Positions 1 through 7,954 of a stretch of 64,000 nt of DNA are shown one piece after another (positions within the stretch are counted from its first letter, which is position 1; each line of letters begins with the position of its first letter). The stretch comes from Peptoniphilaceae bacterium. Lineage in GTDB: Bacteria; Bacillota; Clostridia; Tissierellales; Peptoniphilaceae. The translations under genes and the position numbers were made by a program. The notes beneath the pieces were generated by a model, which worked only from the letters and a program-made list of their open reading frames with translations, did no database searches and was not told the DNA's origin. The stretch lies in contig CAJUSY010000034.1 in assembly GCA_910589545.1 (NCBI GenBank), forward strand, positions 85,203-149,202, in the 5' to 3' direction.

Positions 1-279
1 TATGCAGCTGTGTTTAAAGTTATTTCTGAAGAAACACGCTTAAAAATTATTGATATGCTCTCATGTGGAGAAATGTGTGCATGTGAGATTTTAGAAAAAC
101 TTAGTATAACGCAATCGACTTTGAGTTATCACATGAATTTATTGACAAAGAATGAGCTTGTATTTGCAAGAAAAGATGGATCATGGATGAGATACAGATT
201 AAACGATTCTAAATTCAAGGATTTAAAATCTTTTCTAGATAAAATAAGCACTGACAAGACAGATTGTATCTGTAAATAA
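1..279 (+). CDS. arsR: ArsR-family metalloregulator, 5' end cut by window edge
   Basis: Winged-helix repressor of the ArsR/SmtB family, which normally leaves its operator when As(III)/Sb(III) binds. The frame is open from base 1 (Y-A-A-V-F-K), so the true start lies upstream; the GTG at 10 is internal. The sequence GEMCACEILEKL matches the alpha-3 metal site ELCVCDLL, with its Cys-x-Cys pair. It is followed by the recognition-helix region ITQSTLSYHMNLL and a wing (ARKDGSWMRYRL). The arsenate reductase gene begins 19 bases downstream, so the pair looks like a small arsenic operon. Family certain; arsenic specificity inferred from the Cys pair and neighbour. Confidence 0.88.
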   Translation, partial: YAAVFKVISEETRLKIIDMLSCGEMCACEILEKLSITQSTLSYHMNLLTKNELVFARKDGSWMRYRLNDSKFKDLKSFLDKISTDKTDCICK

Positions 280-298
280 TAAAACAAAGGAAAAAATA

Positions 299-700
299 AT
301 GAAGAAGAAAGTTGCATTTGTTTGTGTACACAATTCTTGTAGAAGTCAAATTGCAGAGGCTTTGGCCAAGAAATTTGGTGGAGAAGTTTTGGAAGTTTAC
401 TCTGCGGGTACTAAAATTAAAAATGGGATTAACCAAGATGCGGTTAGATTAATGAAAGAAATGTATAATATCGACATGGAGAAAACTCAAAAGCCCAAAT
501 TAATTGAGGATATTCCTCCAGTTGATTATTTGATTACGATGGGTTGTAACGTGGTTTGCCCAATTTTGCCATATAAGTATAAGAGTGAGGATTGGGGACT
601 TGAAGATCCTAGTGGGAAAAATGATGAAAAGTTTATAAAAACTATTAAAGAGATTGAAAGTAAGGTTCATAAATTAATTGAGGAAGTTGAGGCAATTTAG
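299..700 (+). CDS. arsC: Arsenate reductase, low-molecular-weight phosphatase type
   Basis: Cytosolic enzyme of the LMW protein-tyrosine-phosphatase fold that reduces arsenate to arsenite. The N-terminal P-loop VCVHNSCRSQIAEA holds the CX5R nucleophile motif. MGCNVVCP holds a second Cys pair, as needed for the intramolecular disulfide relay of thioredoxin-coupled ArsC. EDPSGK near residue 100 is the usual DP acid motif. At 133 aa the length is normal. It follows arsR closely (19 bases). No arsenite efflux pump (arsB/acr3) follows; the next stretch is a decayed gene. A plain tyrosine phosphatase is the alternative, less likely given the extra Cys pair and arsR. Confidence 0.88.
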   Translation: MKKKVAFVCVHNSCRSQIAEALAKKFGGEVLEVYSAGTKIKNGINQDAVRLMKEMYNIDMEKTQKPKLIEDIPPVDYLITMGCNVVCPILPYKYKSEDWGLEDPSGKNDEKFIKTIKEIESKVHKLIEEVEAI

Positions 701-715
701 GAATTAAGAAAACAA

Positions 716-896
716 ATGAAATTGGTTTTTTTGAAAAAACCTAACTTTTGGAAGTCAGTTCAATTCTTTACCCTCTTTTAGTTATGGTGATTTTCGTGCC
801 TTATGTACTTATTATATGAATGAAAGTGCCGAAATTTTATATTTATTTACGGTGCGATTTCGTTGATGGGATTATTTGTGGGTAGCAGATTGAGAT
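716..896 (+). pseudogene. Decayed small membrane-protein gene
   Basis: No intact ORF lies between arsC and 1080. From the ATG at 716 the reading is KKPNFWKSVQFFTLF, then a stop at 779. The adjacent frame continues with a hydrophobic stretch (LLVMVIFVPYVLII) to a stop near 818, and a third segment reads IYGAISLMGLFVGSRLR to a stop near 896. Together they look like one two-helix membrane protein broken by at least two frameshifts. There is no ribosome binding site at 716. Family not recognised. The rest, to 1079, shows only an AT-rich promoter-like TATAAT near 985. Confidence 0.4.
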
Positions 897-1079
897 AAGA
901 GTGGGGAAAATTATGAACTGGATTAATAGGTTTGAACGTTTTTTACCCTAGAATTTTGTATATTTGATAAAATCTGGAAAATATAATATAATTTAAGAAA
1001 CAAAGATTTGGTCAAAGAAAACTAAACTGATTACAAACTGTTCAACACTGTTTAGATTGAGCAAACGGAGGAGGATTTC

Positions 1080-1373
1080 ATGAAAAAACCAAGCATAACA
1101 CAAACAATTCTTTGCTTAATAATAGGACTATTGCCTCTTACTGGATATTATTTCTTGATGACAGAATATTTTAATGTCAGTCCATTTGAAGGATATTATT
1201 GGATTCCTACAATTTATTTGATAATTTGTTATGTATTATATCCTTCAGCAGTGGGAAAATTGAGCGATTCAACATTTGAGAAAACTTCAACTGAATTTAT
1301 TTCCGCCAAGACTATAATGATGCTTTCATTTATTTTTGCACCATTTATTTTGATTTTCAAAAGAAATAAATAA
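1080..1373 (+). CDS. Small three-helix membrane protein, unknown function
   Basis: 97 aa, preceded by a strong ribosome binding site (GGAGGAGG) 6-7 bases before the ATG. Hydrophobic segments lie at about residues 8-26 (TILCLIIGLLPLTGYYFL), 41-56 (WIPTIYLIICYVLYPS) and 77-93 (TIMMLSFIFAPFILIF), with a basic C-terminal end KRNK, so it should be an integral membrane protein. No family recognised. It is a single-gene unit: a hairpin terminator follows at 1382-1416. Confidence 0.65.
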   Translation: MKKPSITQTILCLIIGLLPLTGYYFLMTEYFNVSPFEGYYWIPTIYLIICYVLYPSAVGKLSDSTFEKTSTEFISAKTIMMLSFIFAPFILIFKRNK

Positions 1374-1381
1374 TTAATGTG

Positions 1382-1416
1382 AAAATCTTCTCTGTGTACA
1401 TACGGTGAAGATTTTT
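1382..1416 (+). terminator. Intrinsic terminator after the small membrane-protein gene
   Basis: AAAATCTTC at 1382-1390 pairs with GAAGATTTTT at 1407-1416; the T-run is part of the descending arm. Confidence 0.6.
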
Positions 1417-1476
1417 AGTTTGTTACAAGTTTTAGATAGTATGATTAAAAAAATAACTAATTAATGGGGGTAATTT

Positions 1477-1710
1477 ATGGCTATATTCAAACAAAACAAA
1501 ACACCAGAAGAAAAACATGACGAAAAATTACAACAATTTATTAAAGAATACAAACTAGAAAATTTTGATGAAGATAGCGTAGAAGAACTCTTTCAAGCTT
1601 CAGATGTTACGACTAAGAGTTATTTTAGTAGTTTAGTTAAGCAAAATATTATAATTATTAAACAGTTGAACAAACTAAATAAAAATATAGAGAAAGTATT
1701 AGAACAATAA
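1477..1710 (+). CDS. Small soluble hypothetical protein
   Basis: 77 aa, start ATG preceded by GGGGG about 7 bases upstream. It is highly charged, with no signal peptide or membrane segment. The N-terminal part is rich in Lys/Glu, and the C-terminal end (KQLNKLNKNIEKVLEQ) has a heptad-like pattern that could form a coiled coil. Family not recognised. Monocistronic, followed by a hairpin terminator at 1719-1745. Confidence 0.6.
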   Translation: MAIFKQNKTPEEKHDEKLQQFIKEYKLENFDEDSVEELFQASDVTTKSYFSSLVKQNIIIIKQLNKLNKNIEKVLEQ

Positions 1711-1718
1711 AATTTGCT

Positions 1719-1745
1719 AAGCATCTACATTGTAGGTGCTTTTAT
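1719..1745 (+). terminator. Intrinsic terminator
   Basis: AGCATCTACA pairs with TGTAGGTGCT (one G-U pair), followed by TTTATT. Confidence 0.7.
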
Positions 1746-1815
1746 TGTGTCTAATTTTACCATTTCAAAAAAAATTGGGTATAAATAATACAACGAAAGT
1801 ATACAGGAGTTTATT

Positions 1816-2775
1816 ATGAAGAAATCTATAGTATCTAGAACTATTAAAACGGCTTTGGCTTCATTGCTGGCGATAGTTGTATCACAACAATTGTCGCTTG
1901 AGTTTGCTGCTGCGGCTGGGATTATTGCGATATTAAATATTTTTGAAACGAGAAAAGCGACAATCAAAGGTGGACTGAAGAGAACTTTATCGGCAATGAT
2001 AGCTCTTTTGATAGGAGGGCTGTTGTTCGAAAAAATTGGATACAAAACTTGGGTTTTCGGATTATATTTGCTTTTATTTGTGCCAATTTCTTTTTTGTTT
2101 AAAATTGAGCTGGGATTGGGGCCTTCAAGCGTTATTGTGACTCATTTGTTATCTTTTGGAAAAATCGATTCAGCAATTATTTTGAATGAAATGGCTCTTG
2201 TGTTCATAGGAACGGGATTTGCGATGCTGACGAACTTCTACGCTCCTACTAGGCAAGATAAATTAAACAAGTTAATCGAAAGCATAGACGAAGATATGAA
2301 GTTCATACTAAATTTGTTTGGGAAATCTCTTGTGGAAAATATGGAAGTGAATTTATATGATGACGAGATTTCGAAACTTGAAAATGATATCGACAAAGCG
2401 ATTGGTTATGCTATTATTGAAAATGACAATTTAATTGAAAATAGCAAGAATTTACTTCACAATTTGCATTTGAGAGAAAGGGAAATGGAATTATTACAAG
2501 AAATGTATTATGATTTGAAGACAATTCCTCAAGAATACTCAGATGGGAAATATATTTCAGAGCTTTTAATCCAAACAGCTGAAAATTTAACTGAAGGTGA
2601 AGAGATTATTAAAGTGAAAAACAGGATAGATTTTATGAAAAATCACTTCAATATGATGCAACTTCCTCAAACTCACGAAGAGTTTGTAATTCGCTCGACG
2701 GTTTTTCAAGTATTTAGAAGTTTGGATCAATTTATTGATATAAGAAATTTTATTAACAACAACGATAAATTGTAG
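1816..2775 (+). CDS. Aromatic acid exporter (ArAE/DUF939) family membrane protein
   Basis: 319 aa. The N-terminal half has the hydrophobic segments of the ArAE_1 (DUF939) domain (about residues 10-140), including VSQQLSLEFAAAAGIIAILN and an ETRKATIKGGLKR loop typical of this family. It is followed by a helical cytosolic C-terminal domain (about 145-310), as in the ArAE_1_C partner domain. Members are annotated as possible exporters of aromatic acids, but substrates are rarely shown. Ribosome binding site CAGGAG lies 8 bases upstream. Transcribed alone or with the frameshifted gene that follows 28 bases later. Confidence 0.8.
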   Translation: MKKSIVSRTIKTALASLLAIVVSQQLSLEFAAAAGIIAILNIFETRKATIKGGLKRTLSAMIALLIGGLLFEKIGYKTWVFGLYLLLFVPISFLFKIELGLGPSSVIVTHLLSFGKIDSAIILNEMALVFIGTGFAMLTNFYAPTRQDKLNKLIESIDEDMKFILNLFGKSLVENMEVNLYDDEISKLENDIDKAIGYAIIENDNLIENSKNLLHNLHLREREMELLQEMYYDLKTIPQEYSDGKYISELLIQTAENLTEGEEIIKVKNRIDFMKNHFNMMQLPQTHEEFVIRSTVFQVFRSLDQFIDIRNFINNNDKL

Positions 2776-2803
2776 ATTTTACGGATAATATATAGGTGGT
2801 AAT

Positions 2804-3284
2804 ATGTGTGAAGAAAAAAATGAAGAATTGATTTTCAAAGAAAAACTCGAAGAAACTGTTGGAAGTTTTGGTAAAGGTAGCCAAGAGGGTTGTAAGGTTA
2901 TGATTAGAAACTGTCAGGATTTTTTTCGGTTGCGTGTCGATTAGTCACCAAAAACAAATCGCCAATGCTTTTGGTATTGATGAGAAATACATCAAGACGA
3001 TTATAAAATTCATTCCTTCTATTAAACAATCGAAGGTTGAATACGAGATTGTTTGCTGTTCAGGACCTAGATGTGCGAAAAACGGATCAATGGAGGTTTT
3101 GAAGACAGTAAAAAAAGAATTAGGATTGGATTTTAATGAAACATCATCTGACGGGAAAATTAGTTTAAGAACGCAAAGCTGTTTCAAGAAATGCAAAGAT
3201 GGGCCAAATATTATGATTAATGGCAAATTCTATCATCACATGAACAAAGACAAAACAATAGAAGTGCTGAGAAATATTAAGTAA
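2804..3284 (+). pseudogene. 2Fe-2S thioredoxin-like (NuoE/HndA-type) protein, frameshifted in a T7 tract
   Basis: The first part starts at ATG 2804 (site AGGTGG) and reads to a stop at 2942. The second part, in the next frame, runs to 3284. Joining them by removing one T from the run of seven at 2920-2926 gives about 160 aa with DFFGCVSISHQKQIANAFGI. This fits the NuoE N-terminal helical domain (equivalent to the GYVP..IAE.LGV region). The C-terminal domain has CCSGPRC and SCFKKC, the four cysteines of a thioredoxin-like [2Fe-2S] ferredoxin. No NuoF or hydrogenase partner is nearby. It could be a real mutation, a phase-variable tract or a sequencing error. Confidence 0.7.
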
Positions 3285-3296
3285 AATTTTAATTAC

Positions 3297-3330
3297 AAAT
3301 AAGCCTTGAATTTAGCGTTGGCTTATTTTT
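3297..3330 (+). terminator. Intrinsic terminator
   Basis: AAATAAGCC at 3297-3305 pairs perfectly with GGCTTATTT at 3320-3328, ending in T. Confidence 0.75.
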
Positions 3331-3365
3331 AAATTGTTTTAAATGCGATAATTAATAAAGTGAAT

Positions 3366-3394
3366 TTGACAAAATATATTATTAGAATTATAAT
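3366..3394 (+). promoter_or_regulatory. Consensus sigma-A promoter of the OYE-marR-nitroreductase operon
   Basis: TTGACA at 3366-3371, a 17-base spacer, then TATAAT at 3389-3394: a perfect match to both boxes. The start codon of the first gene is at 3451. Confidence 0.85.
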
Positions 3395-3400
3395 TGACAT

Positions 3401-3436
3401 ATCAATGATTGATGTAACAAATATTGACTAATCAAT
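3401..3436. promoter_or_regulatory. Two palindromes at the transcription start, probable MarR operators
   Basis: ATCAATGATTGAT (3401-3413) is a perfect palindrome around one central base. ATTGACTAATCAAT (3423-3436) is a palindrome with arms ATTGA/TCAAT. They share the half-site ATCAAT/ATTGA, are 22 bases apart centre to centre (two helical turns), and cover the expected start of transcription just after the -10 box. A MarR-family gene is second in the operon, so autorepression is the natural inference. Confidence 0.65.
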
Positions 3437-3450
3437 AAACGGAGGTATAA

Positions 3451-4443
3451 ATGAAATTATCACAAGAATTAAAATCAAAGAATATTAATTTTAAAAACAG
3501 AGTTGTAATGCCACCTATGGCTACTGCAAAGGCTGATGAAAATGGTCATATTACAGATGAAATCCTGGACTATTACGAAGAAAAGACCAAAAACAGATTA
3601 TTTTCAACTGTAATTATTGAACACAGCTTTGTGGATGCTTTAGGAAAAGCCAGCAATAACCAAACATCAATAGCAGATGATTCTACAATTGATGGAATGA
3701 AAAAACTTGCAAAACTTGTAAAAGATAATGAATCACCTGTAATATTACAAATTTCTCACGCCGGTAGTTCTACTAGTGAAGAAGTTATCGGACAACAACC
3801 TGTAGCGCCATCAGCTATCAAAAACCCATCAAAGGATAGCTCTGAACTTCCGAGAGAATTGTCTGTTGAAGAAATAGAACAAATTATCGATAAATTTGTT
3901 GAAGCAGCAGTAAGATCAAAAGAAGCAGGATTTGATGGAGTGGAAATACATTCTGCTCATGGATATTTATTGAACCAATTCTTATCGCCACTTACTAATA
4001 AAAGAACTGATGAATACGGTGGAGATATTGATGGAAGAATCAAAATTCATTTGGAAATTATAAGGAAAATCAGAGAAAAAGTAGGAAATGAGTATCCAAT
4101 TTTTATAAGAGTGGGAGCTGGAGATTATTTAGATGGAGGTCTATCTACAGAAGACAGCGTTCACGCAGCTGAAGAATTTGTAAAAGCTGGAGTGGATGTT
4201 CTAGATATTTCTGGTGGAATGTGTATGTTTTCAATCGATGATAAAAGAGCAGGATTTTTCGACTTTTTATCAAAGCCTATTTTTGAAAATGTAGATGTGC
4301 CTGTAATTTTGACTGGAGGAGTAAAAACAGGTGAAGATGTAGAAGACATATTGAATCGTGGAGTATGTGATTTGGTAGGAGTTGGAAGATCGGTGTTCAA
4401 GGATACCAATTGGATGAATGAACAAATCAAACCAATTGCGTAA
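3451..4443 (+). CDS. NADH:flavin oxidoreductase, Old Yellow Enzyme family
   Basis: 330-aa FMN TIM-barrel enzyme that reduces activated C=C bonds with NAD(P)H. Visible signatures are NRVVMPPMAT at the N-terminus, ILQISHAG, the long motif beginning GVEIHSAHGYLLNQFLSP with TNKRTDEYGG (active-site His region), RVGAGDYLDGG and the phosphate-binding end GGVKTGEDVEDILNRGVCDLVGVGR. The length is that of the single-domain class; there is no 2,4-dienoyl-CoA-reductase-type FeS/FAD extension. First gene of a three-gene operon with a MarR regulator and a nitroreductase, which suggests a response to reactive electrophiles or quinones. Confidence 0.92.
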   Translation: MKLSQELKSKNINFKNRVVMPPMATAKADENGHITDEILDYYEEKTKNRLFSTVIIEHSFVDALGKASNNQTSIADDSTIDGMKKLAKLVKDNESPVILQISHAGSSTSEEVIGQQPVAPSAIKNPSKDSSELPRELSVEEIEQIIDKFVEAAVRSKEAGFDGVEIHSAHGYLLNQFLSPLTNKRTDEYGGDIDGRIKIHLEIIRKIREKVGNEYPIFIRVGAGDYLDGGLSTEDSVHAAEEFVKAGVDVLDISGGMCMFSIDDKRAGFFDFLSKPIFENVDVPVILTGGVKTGEDVEDILNRGVCDLVGVGRSVFKDTNWMNEQIKPIA

Positions 4444-4451
4444 AAAAAGAT

Positions 4452-4868
4452 ATGGAGCTTAAGCAATTTAGTAATGCTCTGCACAAACTGAGATGTGTGG
4501 AGCAGAATCTTACAAAAGAATTTGAAAATAGTACAGGATTTTCTTTAACTAGATACGAAATATTGATCTATCTGGACGAGAAACAACAAAGTCTTCAAAC
4601 AGAAATTGCTGAACATATAGGAATTGATCCTGCGGCGATTACTCGTCAACTCAAAATTTTAGAAAAAGAAGGATTTGTTACAAGAGATAGAAACGCTGAC
4701 AATGCAAGAGAAATCATAGTTACACTCACGGATTATGCGAAATCTGAACTACAAATTTGCAAGCAAAATCACAAGGACAATCCGTGCAATGTTGCAGTGT
4801 CTATTTCAAAAAAAGAGATTGAAGATTTAATGGAGATTTTGGAATCTATTGAAGAAAAGTTGCAATAA
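4452..4868 (+). CDS. MarR-family transcriptional regulator
   Basis: 138 aa winged-helix protein. The recognition helix region is EHIGIDPAAITRQLKILEKEGFV and the wing is RDRNADNAREIIVTLT, both typical of MarR. It lies 8 bases after the OYE gene and 17 before the nitroreductase gene, so all three are co-transcribed. Cysteines at about residues 15, 97 and 107 could give redox or electrophile sensing, as in OhrR/HypR-type members; this is only a suggestion. The likely targets are the two palindromes at 3401-3436. Confidence 0.9.
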   Translation: MELKQFSNALHKLRCVEQNLTKEFENSTGFSLTRYEILIYLDEKQQSLQTEIAEHIGIDPAAITRQLKILEKEGFVTRDRNADNAREIIVTLTDYAKSELQICKQNHKDNPCNVAVSISKKEIEDLMEILESIEEKLQ

Positions 4869-4885
4869 AAAATAGGGGGTATTTA

Positions 4886-5509
4886 ATGAATAATAATTTT
4901 GAAGATGTTGTATTTAACAGACATTCTGTAAAAGAATTTGATGTAAACAAAAAAATTAGTAGAGAAGAAATGATACAAATTTTAGAAGAAGCAACACTTG
5001 CACCATCGTCAGTGAATCTTCAACCATGGAGATTTGTGGTTGTTGAATCTGATGGAGCAAAGGATAAGCTTCGTCCACTGATAAGATTTAATGTTAGACA
5101 AAATGATACTTCTTCTGCTATGATTTTGATATTTGGCGACATGAAATGTTACGAAAAAACCGAAGAAATCTACAACAAAGCAGTTGAAAAAGGTTACATG
5201 ACAGAAGATGTCAAGAAACAAATGATGGATCTTGTGTTACCTGCCTATAAAAATTTCTCACAATCTAAGATGAATGATGTAGTTAAAATTGATTCGAGTT
5301 TGATGGCTATGCAACTAATGTTAGTTGCAAGAGCTCACGGATACGACACAAATGCTATTGGTGGATTCGAAGAAGACCAACTTGCACAGGCTTTCGGACT
5401 CGACCCGGAAAGATATGTTCCTGTGATTATAATCGCAATTGGTAAATCAAATTATGAACACCATGAATCAGTAAGGTTAGATATTAAAGATATTGCAAAA
5501 TTTGAATAA
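4886..5509 (+). CDS. Nitroreductase-family FMN oxidoreductase
   Basis: 207 aa. N-terminal signature VFNRHSVKEFDVNKKI (R-x-S FMN-binding loop) and EEATLAPSSVNLQPWRFVVV are standard for the NfsB/YodC group. AIGGFEEDQLAQAFGLDPERYVPVIIIAIGK is the C-terminal FMN phosphate contact. Such homodimers reduce nitro compounds and quinones with NAD(P)H. Third gene of the MarR-controlled operon; ribosome binding site AGGGGG. Confidence 0.92.
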   Translation: MNNNFEDVVFNRHSVKEFDVNKKISREEMIQILEEATLAPSSVNLQPWRFVVVESDGAKDKLRPLIRFNVRQNDTSSAMILIFGDMKCYEKTEEIYNKAVEKGYMTEDVKKQMMDLVLPAYKNFSQSKMNDVVKIDSSLMAMQLMLVARAHGYDTNAIGGFEEDQLAQAFGLDPERYVPVIIIAIGKSNYEHHESVRLDIKDIAKFE

Positions 5510-5663
5510 ATAAAAATTGAGTGATTGGTTAATTAAATATATTAAAAAAACAATGACCATTAAACTTCATCAAAACCAAGAATGTATTTGAACAAAACTA
5601 CGGTAAAATATATTTATGGATAATTTTATGGAAATGTCCAAAATTATAATAGATAGTTTGTAA

Positions 5664-5699
5664 AAAAATAAGGCTAGCAATTTGCATAGCCTTATTTTG
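5664..5699. terminator. Bidirectional intrinsic terminator between convergent genes
   Basis: AAAATAAGGCTA pairs perfectly with TAGCCTTATTTT. It is A-rich before and T-rich after, so it can end transcription of both the nitroreductase operon and the convergent channel gene. Confidence 0.8.
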
Positions 5700-6699
5700 T
5701 TTCATCGCCCAAATGTTTTAATTTGTCCACTTGATCTTCTCTGCCGAGGACAATCAATACATCTCCAATTCGGAAAGTGTAGTTAACTGGTGGGTTGAAA
5801 ATCATTTTATTATCTTCAATTGTTTTAATTGCAAGTACAATCAGACCTGTTTTATTTGGGATTTGGGCTTCAATTAAATTCTTATTTTCAAGATATGAGC
5901 CGCTTTTGACCACGACTTCTTCCAAATCCAATTCAACACCGCCAATTCTTGTAACCACATCTAAAAAAGAAATAATATTAGGCTTAGTCATCAACGAAGC
6001 CATTCTTTTGCCGCTGATTTCTACAGCGGACAAAGTTTTATTTGCTCCTACTTTCATCAACTTTTCGCTTCCCGATTTAGTAATTGCATTGGCGATTATG
6101 TAGATATTTTTGTTGAGATTTCTTGCAGTTAGCACAGTAACGATATTGTCTACTTCAGAATCCAACGTCGATACAAGACCCTTTGCTCTTTCGATTCCTG
6201 CGTGTTCCAATACTGCTTCTTCAGTTGACATGCCTTCAACAACTAAAATATCGTGGTGACTGTAATCATCAAGATCTTCACGTTTGTCCGTAATGACAAC
6301 AAAATTCAAATTTTGATCGATAAAATTATTTATTATTACTTCTGCCAATTCACCAGAACCGCAAATAATGTAGTGATCGTCAAGTGAGGCTATTTTCTTT
6401 TCCATTTTACTTCCCTTCCAAAAATCTTTAACTTTTCCTTCTACAAACATAGCAACAACCGTAGTAAATGCGTATCCGACGATGCCGACACCCACAAATA
6501 TCATAATTATAGAGAAAACCTCTGACCAATTACTAGTAGTGCCTACCTCACCGAAGCCAACAGTCGAAATGGTTATAACCGTCATGTATAGTGCATCTAT
6601 GAAGTCGACTTTTAGCAAAAACATATAGCCAATAACGCCCACGATTAATAAAAGTGCAAATGCATATAAAATAAATTTAAGCTTCCTTTTTTCTTCCAT
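5692..6699 (-). CDS. Two-TM potassium channel with RCK (TrkA-N/TrkA-C) domains
   Basis: 335 aa. Two membrane helices (about residues 8-28 and 62-88) flank a pore loop with selectivity filter STVGFGEV, the K+ filter TVGYG with Phe at the Tyr position. The cytosolic part is a Rossmann RCK-N domain starting YIICGSGELAEVIINN (GxGxxG-type nucleotide loop GSGELA) and an RCK-C domain near the end (GDVLIVLGREDQVDKL). This MthK-like layout forms a ligand-gated tetramer. Start chosen by AAGGAG 6-7 bases upstream. Monocistronic. Confidence 0.92.
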   Translation of the reverse strand: MEEKRKLKFILYAFALLLIVGVIGYMFLLKVDFIDALYMTVITISTVGFGEVGTTSNWSEVFSIIMIFVGVGIVGYAFTTVVAMFVEGKVKDFWKGSKMEKKIASLDDHYIICGSGELAEVIINNFIDQNLNFVVITDKREDLDDYSHHDILVVEGMSTEEAVLEHAGIERAKGLVSTLDSEVDNIVTVLTARNLNKNIYIIANAITKSGSEKLMKVGANKTLSAVEISGKRMASLMTKPNIISFLDVVTRIGGVELDLEEVVVKSGSYLENKNLIEAQIPNKTGLIVLAIKTIEDNKMIFNPPVNYTFRIGDVLIVLGREDQVDKLKHLGDETK

Positions 6700-6825
6700 A
6701 ACTTACTCCTTGATGTTTAAATTATAATATATTTAAAAAGAAAAAACTATACGATTATAAGCGAAACATGATAAATAAAATTGAAATCTGATAGAATATA
6801 GCTAAGGAAAATTTTGGAGGGGCTA

Positions 6826-7631
6826 ATGAACAAATTATGTTTTATAGGAGCTGGGAACATGGGATCTGCCATGATTTCAGGAGTTGTGAATGCAAATATA
6901 ATAGATGCGAATAAAATTTGCGTGTCAAATAAATCTGCGGGAAAATTAATAGATTTAAACCAAAAACTAAAAGTTAACACTACAACTGACAACAAAAAAG
7001 CGTCTGAAAATTCCGACGTTGTGATACTGGCTGTAAAACCACACATTATCCCTTTGGTTTTGGAAGAAATCAAGGATAATATTAATAAGGAAACTATCGT
7101 GATTTCTGTTGCAGCAGGGGTTACTATTTCAGATATTGAAAAAATCACAGGAACTGACAGAAAAATTCTTCGTGTGATGCCCAACACTCCTTGTCTTGTC
7201 GGCGAAGGAATGTCTGCGATTTGTCCGAAGAAAATATGAATGATGATGATTTGAAAATCGTGAAGGATATTTTCAATTCGTTTGGAAAAAGCGAAGTAAT
7301 AGATGAAAGTTTGATGGACTGTGTGATTGGAGTTAGCGGCTCATCTCCTGCATATGTGTTTATGTTTATGGAAGCGATGGCTGATGCAGCTGTACAAACG
7401 GGAATGAAACGAGATATGGCATACAAATTCGTGGCACAATCGGTGCTTGGCGCTTCTAAAATGTTAATGGAAACTCACAAACATCCAGGAGAATTGAAGG
7501 ACATGGTGTGTTCGCCAGCAGGAACGACTATTAAGGCTGTGGAAGTTTTAGAAAAATACGGGCTTAGAAATGCTGTCATTCAAGCTCAGCTTGCCTGTGT
7601 GGAAAAATCACGTGAAATGAGTGAAAAATAA
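6826..7631 (+). pseudogene. proC: Pyrroline-5-carboxylate reductase, one frameshift
   Basis: The final step of proline synthesis (P5C + NAD(P)H to proline). The N-terminal Rossmann motif FIGAGNMGSAMISG, VILAVKPHIIPLVLEEI and RVMPNTPCLVGEGMSAIC are clear. The frame then ends at a stop at 7237-7239. The remaining part continues in another frame (SEENMNDDDLKIVKDIF to 7631) with GVSGSSPAYVFMFMEAMADAA and SPAGTTIKAVEVLE, the usual ProC C-terminal domain. Insertion of one base around 7222-7226 restores about 268 aa, the normal ProC length. Start at 6826 follows GGAGGGG. No other defect is seen, so the lesion is recent or a read error. Confidence 0.85.
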
Positions 7632-7713
7632 TTTACAATAATTTTACAATAATGTAGTGTATGAAATTGTTTGTTATTTTTTAACATTTCATGGTGCAAA
7701 TTATAGGTCTGTG

Positions 7714-7722
7714 TGATATAAT
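7714..7722 (+). promoter_or_regulatory. Extended -10 promoter of the purine leader
   Basis: TGATATAAT contains TATAAT (7717-7722) preceded by TGN. The -35 region (GTGCAA near 7694) is poor, fitting an extended -10 promoter. The next ORF starts at 7752. Confidence 0.5.
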
Positions 7723-7751
7723 ATATTGTAAATTATTTTAGAGGGGGCAAA

Positions 7752-7907
7752 ATGATGAGCGTTATTGATATTTCAATAAATTTCATAGACAAGCTTTTTG
7801 ATTTGAGATTTACGAATCACGATTTAAGCCTTATCAATAAATTGAGAGGTAAATTGATAGCTATTTTTGCGTCCAATAAAAATTTGTATATTTGTCAAAA
7901 AATTTAG
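7752..7907 (+). CDS. Small leader ORF upstream of the purine operon, 51 aa
   Basis: Starts at tandem ATGs (7752 and 7755) with a strong ribosome binding site GAGGGGG about 5 bases upstream. It encodes 51 residues beginning MMSVIDISINFIDKLFDLRF and ending YICQKI. No family recognised. It has an amphipathic pattern and a basic middle. The stop codon directly abuts a perfect terminator hairpin (7908-7938), and purC follows, so it is either an independent small protein or a translated leader whose ribosome could influence the hairpin. Confidence 0.5.
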   Translation: MMSVIDISINFIDKLFDLRFTNHDLSLINKLRGKLIAIFASNKNLYICQKI

Positions 7908-7938
7908 GAGAATTCTATCTAGAATTCTCTGTTTTTTT
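7908..7938 (+). terminator. Perfect hairpin terminator between the leader ORF and purC
   Basis: GAGAATTCTA pairs perfectly with TAGAATTCTC, with two bases between, followed by TGTTTTTTT. Located 17 bases before purC, so it must be bypassed or regulated for purine gene expression unless another promoter exists. No purine-riboswitch core sequence was found upstream. Confidence 0.8.
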
Positions 7939-7954
7939 ATTTTAGGAGGGTATT

